A stretch of DNA of 21,449 bases, from IMG/VR virus record IMGVR_UViG_3300042453_000971, positions 1 to 21,449 of that record; one strand, 5' to 3'. A program made the translations under genes and the position numbers. Shown in pieces: positions 7,200 to 16,006 of this stretch. Source of the DNA: a virus. Under the pieces are notes generated by a model. That model was not told the origin of the DNA. It did not search any database and saw only the letters and a list, made by a program, of their open reading frames with translations. Each line of letters starts with the position of its first letter. The first letter of the stretch is position 1.

Positions 7200-10073
7200 T
7201 TATACTTTTGTACCATGTAAGAATTGAAACCGTCTGCCGTCAGGAAGTTCAATGATAAGATGGTCTGTGCCCTCATGACCTTTGAACGTATCAACGACTT
7301 GTGCTCCATTTTTCAGTCTTACTGGCGTACCAGCAGGGGCTGCATAATCTACTCCGTATGAACCCCGTGCACGATGACGAGCTTCAGTATCAGTCAGAGT
7401 AGTTCCTTTAGAAAGGGGTTTCCACTTACCGTTCACATTGACCTCAACAAAGGAATCAACTTCATTGGGTTTGATTTCAACAGAACCAGTAGTAGCAGTA
7501 GTACCCCGTGCAACACGTTTCACATCAAGATGTGGACCCGTAGATCCATACCCAAGACTGCCAATCTTATAAACAACAGAAGGACGCATTGTTGCGGGAT
7601 CACGCCAAGCTTGACCGTAGCCATACTTAGCAGCCGACTTAAGAACCAAAGGAAGATAATTCCTGTTCTCTTGAGACTTCCCAATACCACCCAGACCTGC
7701 ATTATAAGCTTGAATGGCACGATTAACATCACCGCCGGTAGCTGCAATCAAACCCTTAAGGTGTTTGGCTGCGTAGTTGATGCTTGCAATGGGATCGTCA
7801 TAGTTTACACCAGGATGATACTCTGGCATGATTTGAGCGATGCCTCTGGCGCCAGCTTCAGACTTTGTTCTACCGTAGATAACATCATCACGCCAGCGGG
7901 ACTCTACTTCAAGAATACCAGTAAGGATAGCAGGATCAATGCCATTGGCCCTTGCAGCCTTCTGTATGGTCATTCCAAAGCCTTTGGGTACCATGGTAGG
8001 CTGAAAGCTTCCCATGCTGCTCAAAGCCCGTACAGAGCGGTTATACGTTGGTAGACGGTTAAGCAGTGACTGCATTTGAACAGACATAGCTTTATTTGCT
8101 ACTTCCATCGACTGAGGAGTAATCAAAGGTTGCATACCAGCAGCTTCACGCTGACGGTTGATAACCTCAAGACCACTAATACCAAGTTTAGATCCCCAGT
8201 ATTGAGCCTCCAAAGGCATAGACCAACCAGCTTCACCGTACTTGTCTTCCATTGCAGTCAGTTCTGCAGCATTGAAGATAAGACCAGGTTTCTTGTTAAG
8301 AGAGGATTTACCGCCACCAAGAATACTAGAACGAATCGTGTTCAGTTTATGGTTGATAGCAGCTGAGGTTTTAGCAGTACCAAGGGTAAAATTAGAGAAG
8401 TTACCAGTCTTATCCAAAGCATAACGACCCTTAGGCTGATCAAACTCTGCCATTACCTCAGCAACTGCTTGGTTAGCGGCTGCAGCAGGCTTCATACCAG
8501 CAGCAACATACTCAGAAACCTTACGATTAAACTTAGCTTGAAGCTCGCCAATCACAAGAGTAGCCATGCCACTGGTAGACCCATCAGGTGAAACCTTCAC
8601 ACGAGGATCAGTTTTAACGTGGTTCTCAATAGCTTTGAGTTGGGTTTTAAAGGTAGAAGTTCTACCAGCTTCTTGTTGCTTAGCTGCAGACATCCACTTG
8701 GTTTGAATATCCCAAGGTGCACGAGCTACTTGTTCAGTAGTAAGAAGATTCTGCTCAGCAAGCTTTTCAAAACGATCATTTAGTTCGTCTTTAGCCCGAG
8801 CATCCATGCCGTAGGTAGACTCAAGGTTCTTTAGATAAGAACTTTCTCTACCGTATTTATTGAAGAACTCTTGTTGAGCACCCTTGACATTAGCCTCAGT
8901 AGCCTCATCAGGGTTATCACGGAAGTAGGTCTCTAGCTGCTGCTCACCTTGTTTAGCAAGCATTTCACGGTCAGCTTCATCAGCAGCAAAGTTAGCACGT
9001 GCATTAGCTGCCCGCTCTTTATCAAAAGCGAGGAACTGAGTCTTCCAACGAGTACCAACAGTTTTGTTGGACTCTGGATCAACTTGAGTTTTAATTGAAT
9101 TATACCGGTCCAGAGTCAGCTCACCTGCCTTATCAAGGTTACCAAGGTGTTTCCAAAACTCTGTCCAAGCACCACGCATTCCAAGGTGGTTACCACGTGC
9201 ATCAACAGTGGCAGCCATACGCCTAACCCAAGCCAGGCCATCATTATCAACTAGCAGCTCTGAGTCAGCAAGCTCTCGTGCTTTAAAGGACTCTTCTTGA
9301 GCGTATTGAAAGCGAGCTTCACCAATGACTTCACTGCGGGCTTTCCGCATTGAAGGAAAAGCGTGTTCATTGAGAAGCGTGTTATTAACACCTACAAGAC
9401 CATACTGCTTATAGAACTCAGAGTTCAATGCACGAACAGCTTGAGCAGTTTTAATCGGATCACCTTTTGCTTGAGCCGGAGTGAAGACACTGCCATCACT
9501 CAGACGAATCTGAAGAGTGTTGTTGCTTTGAAGCTGATCTTCTAACCAAGGCTTATAGGCATCACCAGCCTGCTTAGCCATTGCACGGCTAAAGCCAATC
9601 TTCTCATAATGACCAAGTTTCTTATACAGGTTGGCTACTTCAAACGGTTCGCCTTTAGCAAGCGAATCATTAGCAGCAATCTGCATAGCTGCATCACCAA
9701 GCTTAGCTCGGTTTAGGCTTTCAGTGTACTCTTGCCACTCTTCAAAGGTAGCACCAGCATCCAGCGCCTTGTTCATACCACGTTGAATGCCTGCCTCAGC
9801 ATACATTTCAACACCGGCTTGAACAGCTTTGCCCAAGGTTTCAGAGAACTGAACAGCCCTTGCACTTTCTTCTAGATTAAGACGATTGGCAAGATCTTGC
9901 AGTTTTGCGGTTTCATTAATCGCATTCCCTTCTGCTTGGATGTTAGAAAGCTCAACTTGTTTGTTGCGCTCAAGCTGATCAGTTTGGTCAGTCAGTTGAA
10001 GAGGATTGAAGCCTTGGCGTTCTATCGGGCTTTGATACCCTTGTTGTAGTTGAAGTTCTTTAGATAGTGCCAT
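7200..10073 (-). CDS. Internal virion protein, gp15-like, with lytic transglycosylase and M23-like domains (957 aa)
   Basis: The first 690 or so residues are mostly charged helix with many Ala/Gln/Glu and no recognisable domain, as expected for a T7 gp15-type core protein. Residues about 703-815 form an SLT (soluble lytic transglycosylase) domain: 'GILEVESRW' with the probable catalytic Glu724, 'GARGIAQIMP' at 741-750, and 'AYNAG' at 789-793. Such domains cleave the MurNAc-GlcNAc bond, here presumably to let the ejection apparatus through the peptidoglycan. Residues about 870-957 resemble an M23 (LytM-type) fold: 'YGVDYAAPAGTPVRLKNG' and 'DGRRFQFLHG'. Asp909 and His953 fit metal-ligand positions, but the first His of HxxxD is Ser905, so this part is probably not catalytic. 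It starts four bases after the gp14-like stop. It is longer than T7 gp15 (747) by about the size of these two domains. Confidence 0.8.
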   Translation of the reverse strand: MALSKELQLQQGYQSPIERQGFNPLQLTDQTDQLERNKQVELSNIQAEGNAINETAKLQDLANRLNLEESARAVQFSETLGKAVQAGVEMYAEAGIQRGMNKALDAGATFEEWQEYTESLNRAKLGDAAMQIAANDSLAKGEPFEVANLYKKLGHYEKIGFSRAMAKQAGDAYKPWLEDQLQSNNTLQIRLSDGSVFTPAQAKGDPIKTAQAVRALNSEFYKQYGLVGVNNTLLNEHAFPSMRKARSEVIGEARFQYAQEESFKARELADSELLVDNDGLAWVRRMAATVDARGNHLGMRGAWTEFWKHLGNLDKAGELTLDRYNSIKTQVDPESNKTVGTRWKTQFLAFDKERAANARANFAADEADREMLAKQGEQQLETYFRDNPDEATEANVKGAQQEFFNKYGRESSYLKNLESTYGMDARAKDELNDRFEKLAEQNLLTTEQVARAPWDIQTKWMSAAKQQEAGRTSTFKTQLKAIENHVKTDPRVKVSPDGSTSGMATLVIGELQAKFNRKVSEYVAAGMKPAAAANQAVAEVMAEFDQPKGRYALDKTGNFSNFTLGTAKTSAAINHKLNTIRSSILGGGKSSLNKKPGLIFNAAELTAMEDKYGEAGWSMPLEAQYWGSKLGISGLEVINRQREAAGMQPLITPQSMEVANKAMSVQMQSLLNRLPTYNRSVRALSSMGSFQPTMVPKGFGMTIQKAARANGIDPAILTGILEVESRWRDDVIYGRTKSEAGARGIAQIMPEYHPGVNYDDPIASINYAAKHLKGLIAATGGDVNRAIQAYNAGLGGIGKSQENRNYLPLVLKSAAKYGYGQAWRDPATMRPSVVYKIGSLGYGSTGPHLDVKRVARGTTATTGSVEIKPNEVDSFVEVNVNGKWKPLSKGTTLTDTEARHRARGSYGVDYAAPAGTPVRLKNGAQVVDTFKGHEGTDHLIIELPDGRRFQFLHGTKV

Positions 10074-10077
10074 TTAT

Positions 10078-10770
10078 TTAACCCTTTGCCATTGTTCGAC
10101 CAACAGACATAGCAGTAGAAGCACCACTTGTCAAAGCACTCATAATTGTCAAACCTGCATTCGGTTGGAATGGAGCACTTGGCATTTCAGTTGCAATAAA
10201 CTGTTGAAGCTCAGGAAGAACACCAAGATCCCCATAAGCATTAAAGACGGACTGTGTGGCTTGACGGCCAAGTGCTTGACGGGTTCTACCGGCTTGTCCA
10301 ACAACACCGGTAAGGCGTTCGGCTTCCATAGCAGCATTCCGTCCAAACACACCAAGGGTTCCAAGAACATCAGCACGTTCTCGTGAACGACTAACTCCTT
10401 CAAAAGCTGCACGGTTAAAGCCTACAGCCTGTGACAATGCGGTCAACTGGCCTTGCCTGGAGTAAGCTGATTGAGCAAATGCAGCACCCAGTTCACGTTG
10501 CAAGTCTTCACCAGCACGTGCAAAATCTTCTTGAATAAAGCCAAGGTTCTGCGTAAAGCGACCGGTCTGATAACCATAAATGTCGGCAGTACGCTTATTG
10601 GATGCAGCAACAAGTTTAGCGTTCAGTTCATTTTGACGTTGAACCCGTGCTTTCTCTTGTTCGTATTGTTGTTGCCTTTGGGCACTTTCTTGGCTTGCAC
10701 CAAACAAAGACTGTCCAATAGACAGCACGCCCATAATACTGGCGCTTACTGGTTCAAAGTATTTTGGCAT
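10078..10770 (-). CDS. Internal virion protein, gp14-like (230 aa)
   Basis: Position between gp13- and gp15-like genes and size (230, against 196 in T7) suggest the gp14 family, whose T7 member is ejected and inserts into the outer membrane. The N-terminus has a weakly hydrophobic segment ('SASIMGVLSIGQSLFG', residues 8-23). A long Gln/Glu/Arg/Ala-rich helical region from about residue 25 to 120 would form coiled coil. The C-terminus ('GLTIMSALTSGASTAMSVG') is a small-residue hydrophobic segment of the kind that could insert into a membrane. The ATG follows the TAA of the previous gene with no gap. No enzymatic motif is present. The assignment depends on synteny more than on sequence identity. 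Confidence 0.65.
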   Translation of the reverse strand: MPKYFEPVSASIMGVLSIGQSLFGASQESAQRQQQYEQEKARVQRQNELNAKLVAASNKRTADIYGYQTGRFTQNLGFIQEDFARAGEDLQRELGAAFAQSAYSRQGQLTALSQAVGFNRAAFEGVSRSRERADVLGTLGVFGRNAAMEAERLTGVVGQAGRTRQALGRQATQSVFNAYGDLGVLPELQQFIATEMPSAPFQPNAGLTIMSALTSGASTAMSVGRTMAKG

Positions 10771-11214
10771 TTAGTTTACTTTTGCAAATTCCACGTAATA
10801 GATGTTTCGTGTGTCACATGGGACGACGTTAATAACCTTGAAACCAATAAGTCTCAAGAACTTTCTTAGATTATTGTTCTGAATATCTACTCTGTTCCAA
10901 AGAAATGGTCCCAAGGTCTTAACAACCTCTTTGGCTTGTTTGATGAATGTCTTAGGGTGTTTACGGATTTCATTTGTCATGTTCATCCATACACACCCAT
11001 AATCATCAACACCAAACAATGCAGCAGGTTTGCCGTCAGGACTAATTAGAAGAAGGGGATTACTATAAATAGTATCTGCAGCCATACACAGAACTGGATT
11101 CTTACCAGCTCTGAAAAAGTCTGCTTTCCCTTCTTCTAATAGATCCCTTGCTATTGCAGGTACATCTTCTAAAGTAGCAGGTCTTATGCTAAACTTAGGG
11201 GTGGAATTAATCAA
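10771..11214 (-). CDS. GNAT-fold protein, T7 gp13 family (147 aa)
   Basis: The protein reads as a small GNAT acyltransferase: 'FSIRPATLEDVPAIARDLLE' is the usual beta1-alpha1 start, 'KPAALFGVDDYG' fits beta2-beta3, and 'NNNLRKFLRLIGFKV' at 113-127 is the characteristic C-terminal helix and strand. T7 gp13, which lies at the same place after gp12 and is needed for virion maturation, belongs to a GNAT-like family (Phage_T7_Gp13/DUF2833). I infer the same role; real acetyl transfer has not been shown for the family to my knowledge. The only sensible start is TTG 11214, two bases after the tail tube B stop, because the first in-frame ATG is at codon 44 inside the domain. The start must therefore be a non-ATG codon. 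Confidence 0.75.
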   Translation of the reverse strand: MINSTPKFSIRPATLEDVPAIARDLLEEGKADFFRAGKNPVLCMAADTIYSNPLLLISPDGKPAALFGVDDYGCVWMNMTNEIRKHPKTFIKQAKEVVKTLGPFLWNRVDIQNNNLRKFLRLIGFKVINVVPCDTRNIYYVEFAKVN

Positions 11215-11216
11215 AG

Positions 11217-14147
11217 TTAACCTCTGTAGAAACGGTTGCTGTATTTACCTTCCCACGTCAAATCCAATAGGTTTACTGGGAATGGAGTGTCCCCAATAAT
11301 CCTAATAGAAATGTTTCGGTTTCGCTGGTAAATTGGAACAACATGCAGCGAAGTAGCAGAAAGGTTAACGTTGTTGAGTACGTAAGTGTTGGGCAATGTG
11401 GTAGACACTACATTCTCCCAGGTAGGGATACCAGTCAAATCAACTTCATAAGTTACAGGACCGCTAAGACCCGTACCAACTGTGATTCGATGAATGATAA
11501 GATCAGCAGTTTGATCACTGCTAACAAAGCTTCCCTCACTCTTAGTAATATAAAATGTAGGAAGCTCAAGTGACATGTCGTATTGGTATCCAATGATTAG
11601 ATCCCGACCACGATAGTCACCATCAATGTCAGCATAGTAAGCACCGGTTGTACCTGCTACTGTTGGTTCAAGGACAGCACCAACGGATTGACTGGAAGTA
11701 ACATTACTACCTCCGATGTAACCACCAAGGGCTACAACCACAAAAGTTTTACCGGCTACAGTGTCATAAGGTAAAAAGACACGGGTTGTATCAGTGCCAG
11801 AATTGTAAGTTCTGTAAGGGTTGATGGTCCAATTATCCAAAAACACATCAGTCTTTTCACCAGTGGGAAGAGTAAGGAACCCCTCATCACTTGATTGACG
11901 AAGATTAAATGCTTGAACTTCTACTTCACTACCATTAGCCACTACAGTGTAGTAAGTGCTTTGATCAAAGAACTGATCCAACAAAGTACCAGCCAAGGTC
12001 CACTTATACCACGACTGTACTCGTTTCTCACTTAGTTGCAAGAACCGATACTGATAGACAGTGCTACTTCCTACAGTACCCAATGAAATGATTGATGCAG
12101 CTGCAGAAGAAATAAAGCTATCAATAGTACTTGGAATCAGTTCAGGAATGTTATAGGTCAGCTCTTCTGCAAGAGGAGGGCTGTCATTCCTAATATCTAT
12201 CAGGTTAAATAGCTTTGTGTAAAGAGAGGTTTTAGCAATAAAGTTAGTAGAGATACCAGTAGAAACAGCTTCAACATGAGCCTCACACTCATATGACGAC
12301 ATAGTATTAATCTTTGCCGTCTTAGGACTCAGAATGTCAGAGTCAGTGCTAAGCAGAAACTGTTCGGTATTACCAAATAGAATCAGACCAACAGCTGTAG
12401 GCCGTACATAATTAAGAGTAACCGGTTTAGCAGTTGATGCCGAAATATCAATCGGGTCATCATCTGTTGAGGCAAGAGCGGTGGTGTTAAAGAAGTTAAA
12501 CAGGTCACCTGCTCGGCTCATGGTTACCGTTTCATTAGACAAGAAACCAAGCCGGTTCCGATAAAGGAACATGTGCTTGATGGTAGTTCCAATGAAGCTA
12601 GGATTAGGATTAGTTGTAAGATCACCAACCAAACGGTCATCCCAAGTCACAGGTCCATAAGTAAATGAACCATCCGTTTGACGTACCAGTTGATGGGGCA
12701 TCGTCAGTGGATCAAGCTTATACGTAATACCAGGTCCAACAGTCTCTTCCCATGTACCAACACCGTAGGCAGCACCAGAAGAAGTATTGAACTGTAGCCA
12801 CATATCATCAACTTCAATATCAGCAGAGTTGACAACCTTTACAAGGTAACCATCTTTAGCTTGACTGGGAAGAGCTGATACCGTAGCAACAGTATCCTGG
12901 AAAGCATACAAGGCATCCTCTGAAGGACCACCTATAACCTCAATAGTAAAGGAAGCAGTGCAACTAATGTAGATACCAGCACCAACTCGTATGGCGGTGT
13001 AAGTCTTACCTCCAAAAACTTGGTTGTGAATATCACCAACAAGGTCATTAAGGATGGAATTAACATCACCACCTGTACCAGCGTTGTGAGTACCACGCAA
13101 GGTTCCATCAAGTTTGATCTGATAATGACCTGTACCTACAATACTAAGAACAACAAAAGCTTGATGAGGAAGAGCAGCTGTTGTAGTCACTGTATCCATT
13201 GCTACAGTCTTTGCTTTATTTAAAACAAAGGTGTAGTCATTGAGAGTTAGTACTTCAATGTCTTGAGGAGTAGCATCCTTAAGGTAAGCATTGGCTGGGA
13301 CAGTAGTGATAGCACAGTTATTTACCTGTGTATTATAAAGACCCAGCTTAGTAGCTTCATCAGTTACAGCGTTGTTGTAGTTAGTCTGTGCTGTGTTCAT
13401 TGCAGCCAAGGCTGCAGACAGTTGACCAGCAGTATGTGTAGCGGCTACATCATGTATCGCTGTAAAGACCCTGTAGCCGTCTGCAGCAAGCCTTGGGTGC
13501 TCATCAGTACGTTCGGTACCAAGAGCGTATCCAGCGGGCAAGGAAACGCTTGTAGACACCACTGTGTCAGCGTTCTTAACCATGTACACTCCAGCTGCAT
13601 TCTTAGTGATACCTGAATACAGGTACACTTGATAAAAAGAGTTAGGCGAACTAGGAGGAGTGTAGTTGTATTTTACATCAAACAACTCTTCCGTAGTACT
13701 GTTTTGACCAGCAAGGGCTTCAGCATACGTAGACTGAGCATCATTCAGTTCAGTCAGCTTAACCTTTTTAAAAGCTACTGCAGTGTTATAGTTAGCCAGT
13801 GTAGTTTTTACATTAGCTATTACACACGTACCAGGGACACCAGTGTTGGTTCCCATGTTAACAGCTCGGGGAGAACCATCTGTAAGATTCCAGATGCGAA
13901 ATACGTTGTTAGCATACTGAGCAACGTACTTCTCTTCTTCATCCCTAAGAATCGAAAACCAACGACCAGTGGTGGTAGCGTTTGTCAACGACTCAATGTA
14001 TTCACCACCTGGGCGCTTCAACATACCCAACGCAAAGTCAGGCAGGGTATTCACAGCATCACGGACTTGTCCAGGAAACTTCTTACTATCTGGCTGTTGT
14101 GAGATACCAAGAAATAGGTTTGGGATTCTTTGGCTGATTGTGCTCAT
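11217..14147 (-). CDS. Tail tubular protein B, T7 gp12-like (976 aa)
   Basis: The N-terminus ('RIPNLFLGISQQPDSKKFPG', 'NTLPDFALGMLKRPGGEYIE') is the hallmark of the gp12 tail-nozzle family, hexameric in T7. The central part keeps 'HMFLYRNRLGFLSNETVTMS' and 'ADLFNFF', and the C-terminus ends in the beta-rich 'ISIRIIGDTPFPVNLLDLTW'. At 976 residues it is about 180 longer than T7 gp12 (794). The surplus lies at about residues 112-276, where two Ala/Asn-rich helices flank a beta-type insert before the canonical 'IEVLTLNDYTFVLNKAKTV' resumes. ATG 14147 overlaps the TGA of tail tube A (ATGA), so the two nozzle proteins are translationally coupled. The product extends the tail below the connector and supports fibre attachment. 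Confidence 0.9.
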   Translation of the reverse strand: MSTISQRIPNLFLGISQQPDSKKFPGQVRDAVNTLPDFALGMLKRPGGEYIESLTNATTTGRWFSILRDEEEKYVAQYANNVFRIWNLTDGSPRAVNMGTNTGVPGTCVIANVKTTLANYNTAVAFKKVKLTELNDAQSTYAEALAGQNSTTEELFDVKYNYTPPSSPNSFYQVYLYSGITKNAAGVYMVKNADTVVSTSVSLPAGYALGTERTDEHPRLAADGYRVFTAIHDVAATHTAGQLSAALAAMNTAQTNYNNAVTDEATKLGLYNTQVNNCAITTVPANAYLKDATPQDIEVLTLNDYTFVLNKAKTVAMDTVTTTAALPHQAFVVLSIVGTGHYQIKLDGTLRGTHNAGTGGDVNSILNDLVGDIHNQVFGGKTYTAIRVGAGIYISCTASFTIEVIGGPSEDALYAFQDTVATVSALPSQAKDGYLVKVVNSADIEVDDMWLQFNTSSGAAYGVGTWEETVGPGITYKLDPLTMPHQLVRQTDGSFTYGPVTWDDRLVGDLTTNPNPSFIGTTIKHMFLYRNRLGFLSNETVTMSRAGDLFNFFNTTALASTDDDPIDISASTAKPVTLNYVRPTAVGLILFGNTEQFLLSTDSDILSPKTAKINTMSSYECEAHVEAVSTGISTNFIAKTSLYTKLFNLIDIRNDSPPLAEELTYNIPELIPSTIDSFISSAAASIISLGTVGSSTVYQYRFLQLSEKRVQSWYKWTLAGTLLDQFFDQSTYYTVVANGSEVEVQAFNLRQSSDEGFLTLPTGEKTDVFLDNWTINPYRTYNSGTDTTRVFLPYDTVAGKTFVVVALGGYIGGSNVTSSQSVGAVLEPTVAGTTGAYYADIDGDYRGRDLIIGYQYDMSLELPTFYITKSEGSFVSSDQTADLIIHRITVGTGLSGPVTYEVDLTGIPTWENVVSTTLPNTYVLNNVNLSATSLHVVPIYQRNRNISIRIIGDTPFPVNLLDLTWEGKYSNRFYRG

Positions 14148-14761
14148 CGCATCAAAGCTTGATAAGGTTGGTAGCTTGCGTAATAGTTGTGACCATCCCT
14201 AAATCCGAACATGGAGTAATCACCTTGGTTGCATTCATATTCAATGGCTGCAGCACGGGTGTAGACTTCTTGTTCAGCAAGGAGTTTATTGATTTCTTGA
14301 TCACCAATTAGTTTAGTGGCACACATGCGGGCAGCACGTGCAACGATGTACGTTTGAATAGCAGGGGGTACATCAGTGAAATCAAAGTACCAAGTAATAT
14401 CCGCATGAATATCCTCGGTAAACTCAAAGGTGTGGTGAAGGCGGTCGTACAACTTACCACTACGACGTACAAGATCGTAATCGTTTTTATGGTGTTCTAC
14501 ATTAGCATCCATCTGTAGAACGTTGTACGGATAAGTAATTTGATTGGTGTTAGAATCGGGTTGCATTACATAGTCCCGCTCCGTGTTAAAGATCCAACCT
14601 TCAGATTGGACTTGTCGATTAATCTCACGAAGAGTGTTAAGGACAATGGAGACTTCGGGGTTCTGTAGATCCAGCGTGGTGACAGGTGCCTGTCCCACAG
14701 AGCTTAAAATTTGATTAACAGCATCCAGTTCGGTGGACGCAGCATATGTAGGAAAGGGCAT
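14144..14761 (-). CDS. Tail tubular protein A, T7 gp11-like (205 aa)
   Basis: The sequence has the gp11 signature: 'ELDAVNQILSSVGQAPVTTL' at the start, 'REINRQVQSEGWIFNTE' at about 45-61, 'YPYNVLQMD', 'RSGKLYDR', and 'VPPAIQTYIVARAARM' near 131-146. The length (205) is close to T7 gp11 (196). In T7 twelve copies form the adaptor ring between the gp8 connector and the gp12 nozzle. Start ATG 14761 is 17 bases past the T-run of a strong terminator. It has a weak upstream AGG ('GATAGGTACT'), one of few ribosome-binding-like sequences in the window. The terminator means that tail genes receive only read-through transcripts or those from a promoter I cannot identify. Confidence 0.92.
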   Translation of the reverse strand: MPFPTYAASTELDAVNQILSSVGQAPVTTLDLQNPEVSIVLNTLREINRQVQSEGWIFNTERDYVMQPDSNTNQITYPYNVLQMDANVEHHKNDYDLVRRSGKLYDRLHHTFEFTEDIHADITWYFDFTDVPPAIQTYIVARAARMCATKLIGDQEINKLLAEQEVYTRAAAIEYECNQGDYSMFGFRDGHNYYASYQPYQALMR

Positions 14762-14778
14762 AGTACCTATCAGAAGAT

Positions 14779-14804
14779 AAAAAAAAGGGACTCCGAAGAG
14801 TCCC
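14779..14804 (-). terminator. Rho-independent terminator after the capsid gene
   Basis: On the minus strand the sequence is GGGACTC, loop TTCG, GAGTCCC, then eight T. The 7-bp perfect stem closed by the very stable C(UUCG)G tetraloop, with an uninterrupted U-tract, is a textbook intrinsic terminator. It lies between the major capsid and tail tube A genes, the same position as T-phi of T7. It would lower transcription of tail genes relative to capsid. The plus strand shows no T-run after the same stem, so it acts in one direction. Confidence 0.95.
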
Positions 14805-14824
14805 CCAAGATTGATTACAAAGAA

Positions 14825-15946
14825 TCAGAAAGCAGAAGGAGCGGTAGCACCCACATACAGCTCAACAGCGCAGGCGGGGTTCAGGTAGTCCGCGCCCATT
14901 GCGAGCCTTCCGAGGATAACGTCTCCTTGGTAGATCACCGACACGTCGCCGCTGGTCACTTGCACTTGAGGACCAATGGCCTCAACCACACCAGCAGCTT
15001 CCTTTTGGAAGATCAGACCGCAGGACTTAGTACCCACTTCAGCAGCAGTACCGTAGTCGTTGTTCACACCGCTGCCGGTAGCAGCGTTCTCAAGAGCAGG
15101 ACCAACGAAGCTACCCACGTTACCAGGCGAGGTTTCACCAGTGGTGCCGCCGTACTTGGTACCGTAGTTGCCCAGGAACGGAATGTTCATGGACTTGTAG
15201 ATCTTGATGCCGGCAATCTCGATGATGCCGTTACCACGCTGCAGGGAATCACCCTGAGCATCACGGTTCACCAGACCGCTGGTGCCGATGGCTTGGATCA
15301 GAGCGTAGTACTGGCGGGGGTTCAGAACACCCACACGACCGTCGCTGCTCACACCCTTCTCATCCATGGCAGCAGCAGCGTCATAGAACGCAGCCACCAG
15401 GGCGCTGGAATCGAAAGCATCGGAATCGTTGGCAGAAGAGCCAACACGGATTTGAGTACCACCGGGCTCAACGAAGCTGGCCTTGGTGATCGGGCTGGCT
15501 TGACGAGCGCCACGAGCGATAGCACGGAAGATATAACGGTCATACTTCTCAGCGAGAGCATAGCCGATCTTACGGGAAATCTCAGAACGCAGGTCGTAGT
15601 GAGCCAGCACTTCATCCAGCTCATACACGAAAGCCGAGCTAATTAGAAGGTCATCACAGGTGATGGTCTTCTCAGCCACCGGAGGCGCACCATCGGTGTT
15701 ACCAAGGATCGCGTTGCCGGGGGTGTGGAACTCAGCCGTGGTACGGCCAGTGTAGATGAACTGAAGAGACTTGCCGTTCTTCAGAGTGCGCTTCATAACC
15801 AGGTCACGAGCAATCGACTCGTGCTGGAAGCCTTTGAACATCTCGCCGCTAAACAGCTTGAGATAGAGAGCACGGGCGTCGCCCGCACCGTTATCCTGAC
15901 CAGGACGAGTCAGGCTCGTGGTCAGGGTAGAAGTTTGATGTGCCAT
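14825..15946 (-). CDS. Major capsid protein, T7 gp10-like, HK97 fold (373 aa)
   Basis: The N-terminal region ('DARALYLKLFSGEMFKGFQH', 'KRTLKNGKSLQFIYTGRTTA') and the middle ('YELDEVLAHYDLRSEISRKI', 'LAEKYDRYIFRAIARGA') match the gp10A family of T7-like phages. Later 'DGRVGVLNPRQYYALIQ' and the C-terminal 'RLAMGADYLNPACAVELY' complete it. Its length (373) is near T7 gp10A (345). It assembles the icosahedral head on the scaffold encoded upstream. The gene is richer in GC than most of the block (37 of 60 bases at 15301-15360; 35 of 60 at 14941-15000), possibly reflecting codon choice for high expression. ATG 15946 has no Shine-Dalgarno; the 20 bases before it are pyrimidine-rich on the coding strand. 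A 163-base leader precedes it and a terminator follows it, so it can be expressed apart from both neighbours. No frameshift signal for a gp10B-like extension was seen. Confidence 0.93.
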   Translation of the reverse strand: MAHQTSTLTTSLTRPGQDNGAGDARALYLKLFSGEMFKGFQHESIARDLVMKRTLKNGKSLQFIYTGRTTAEFHTPGNAILGNTDGAPPVAEKTITCDDLLISSAFVYELDEVLAHYDLRSEISRKIGYALAEKYDRYIFRAIARGARQASPITKASFVEPGGTQIRVGSSANDSDAFDSSALVAAFYDAAAAMDEKGVSSDGRVGVLNPRQYYALIQAIGTSGLVNRDAQGDSLQRGNGIIEIAGIKIYKSMNIPFLGNYGTKYGGTTGETSPGNVGSFVGPALENAATGSGVNNDYGTAAEVGTKSCGLIFQKEAAGVVEAIGPQVQVTSGDVSVIYQGDVILGRLAMGADYLNPACAVELYVGATAPSAF

Positions 15947-15977
15947 TGAAAGAGAGAAAGAAGTTGTTTACTTGCTC

Positions 15978-15991
15978 TCCAAACGTTTGGA
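15978..15991. promoter_or_regulatory. 14-base perfect palindrome upstream of the capsid gene
   Basis: TCCAAACGTTTGGA reads identically on both strands. It sits 31 bases before the capsid ATG and downstream of the candidate promoter, so it would lie in the transcribed leader. It could be a dimeric-repressor operator or, in RNA, a small 5-bp hairpin. The sequence alone does not decide between these. Confidence 0.4.
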
Positions 15992-16006
15992 AAAATTTGT
16001 TGCGAT

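Noticed and set aside
14711-15646. Long plus-strand open frame (311 codons) opposite the capsid gene
   Set aside because: It is antisense to a clearly coding, conserved capsid frame, has no recognisable domain, and its low-complexity His/Thr/Ser composition is what the opposite strand of a GC-rich gene produces.
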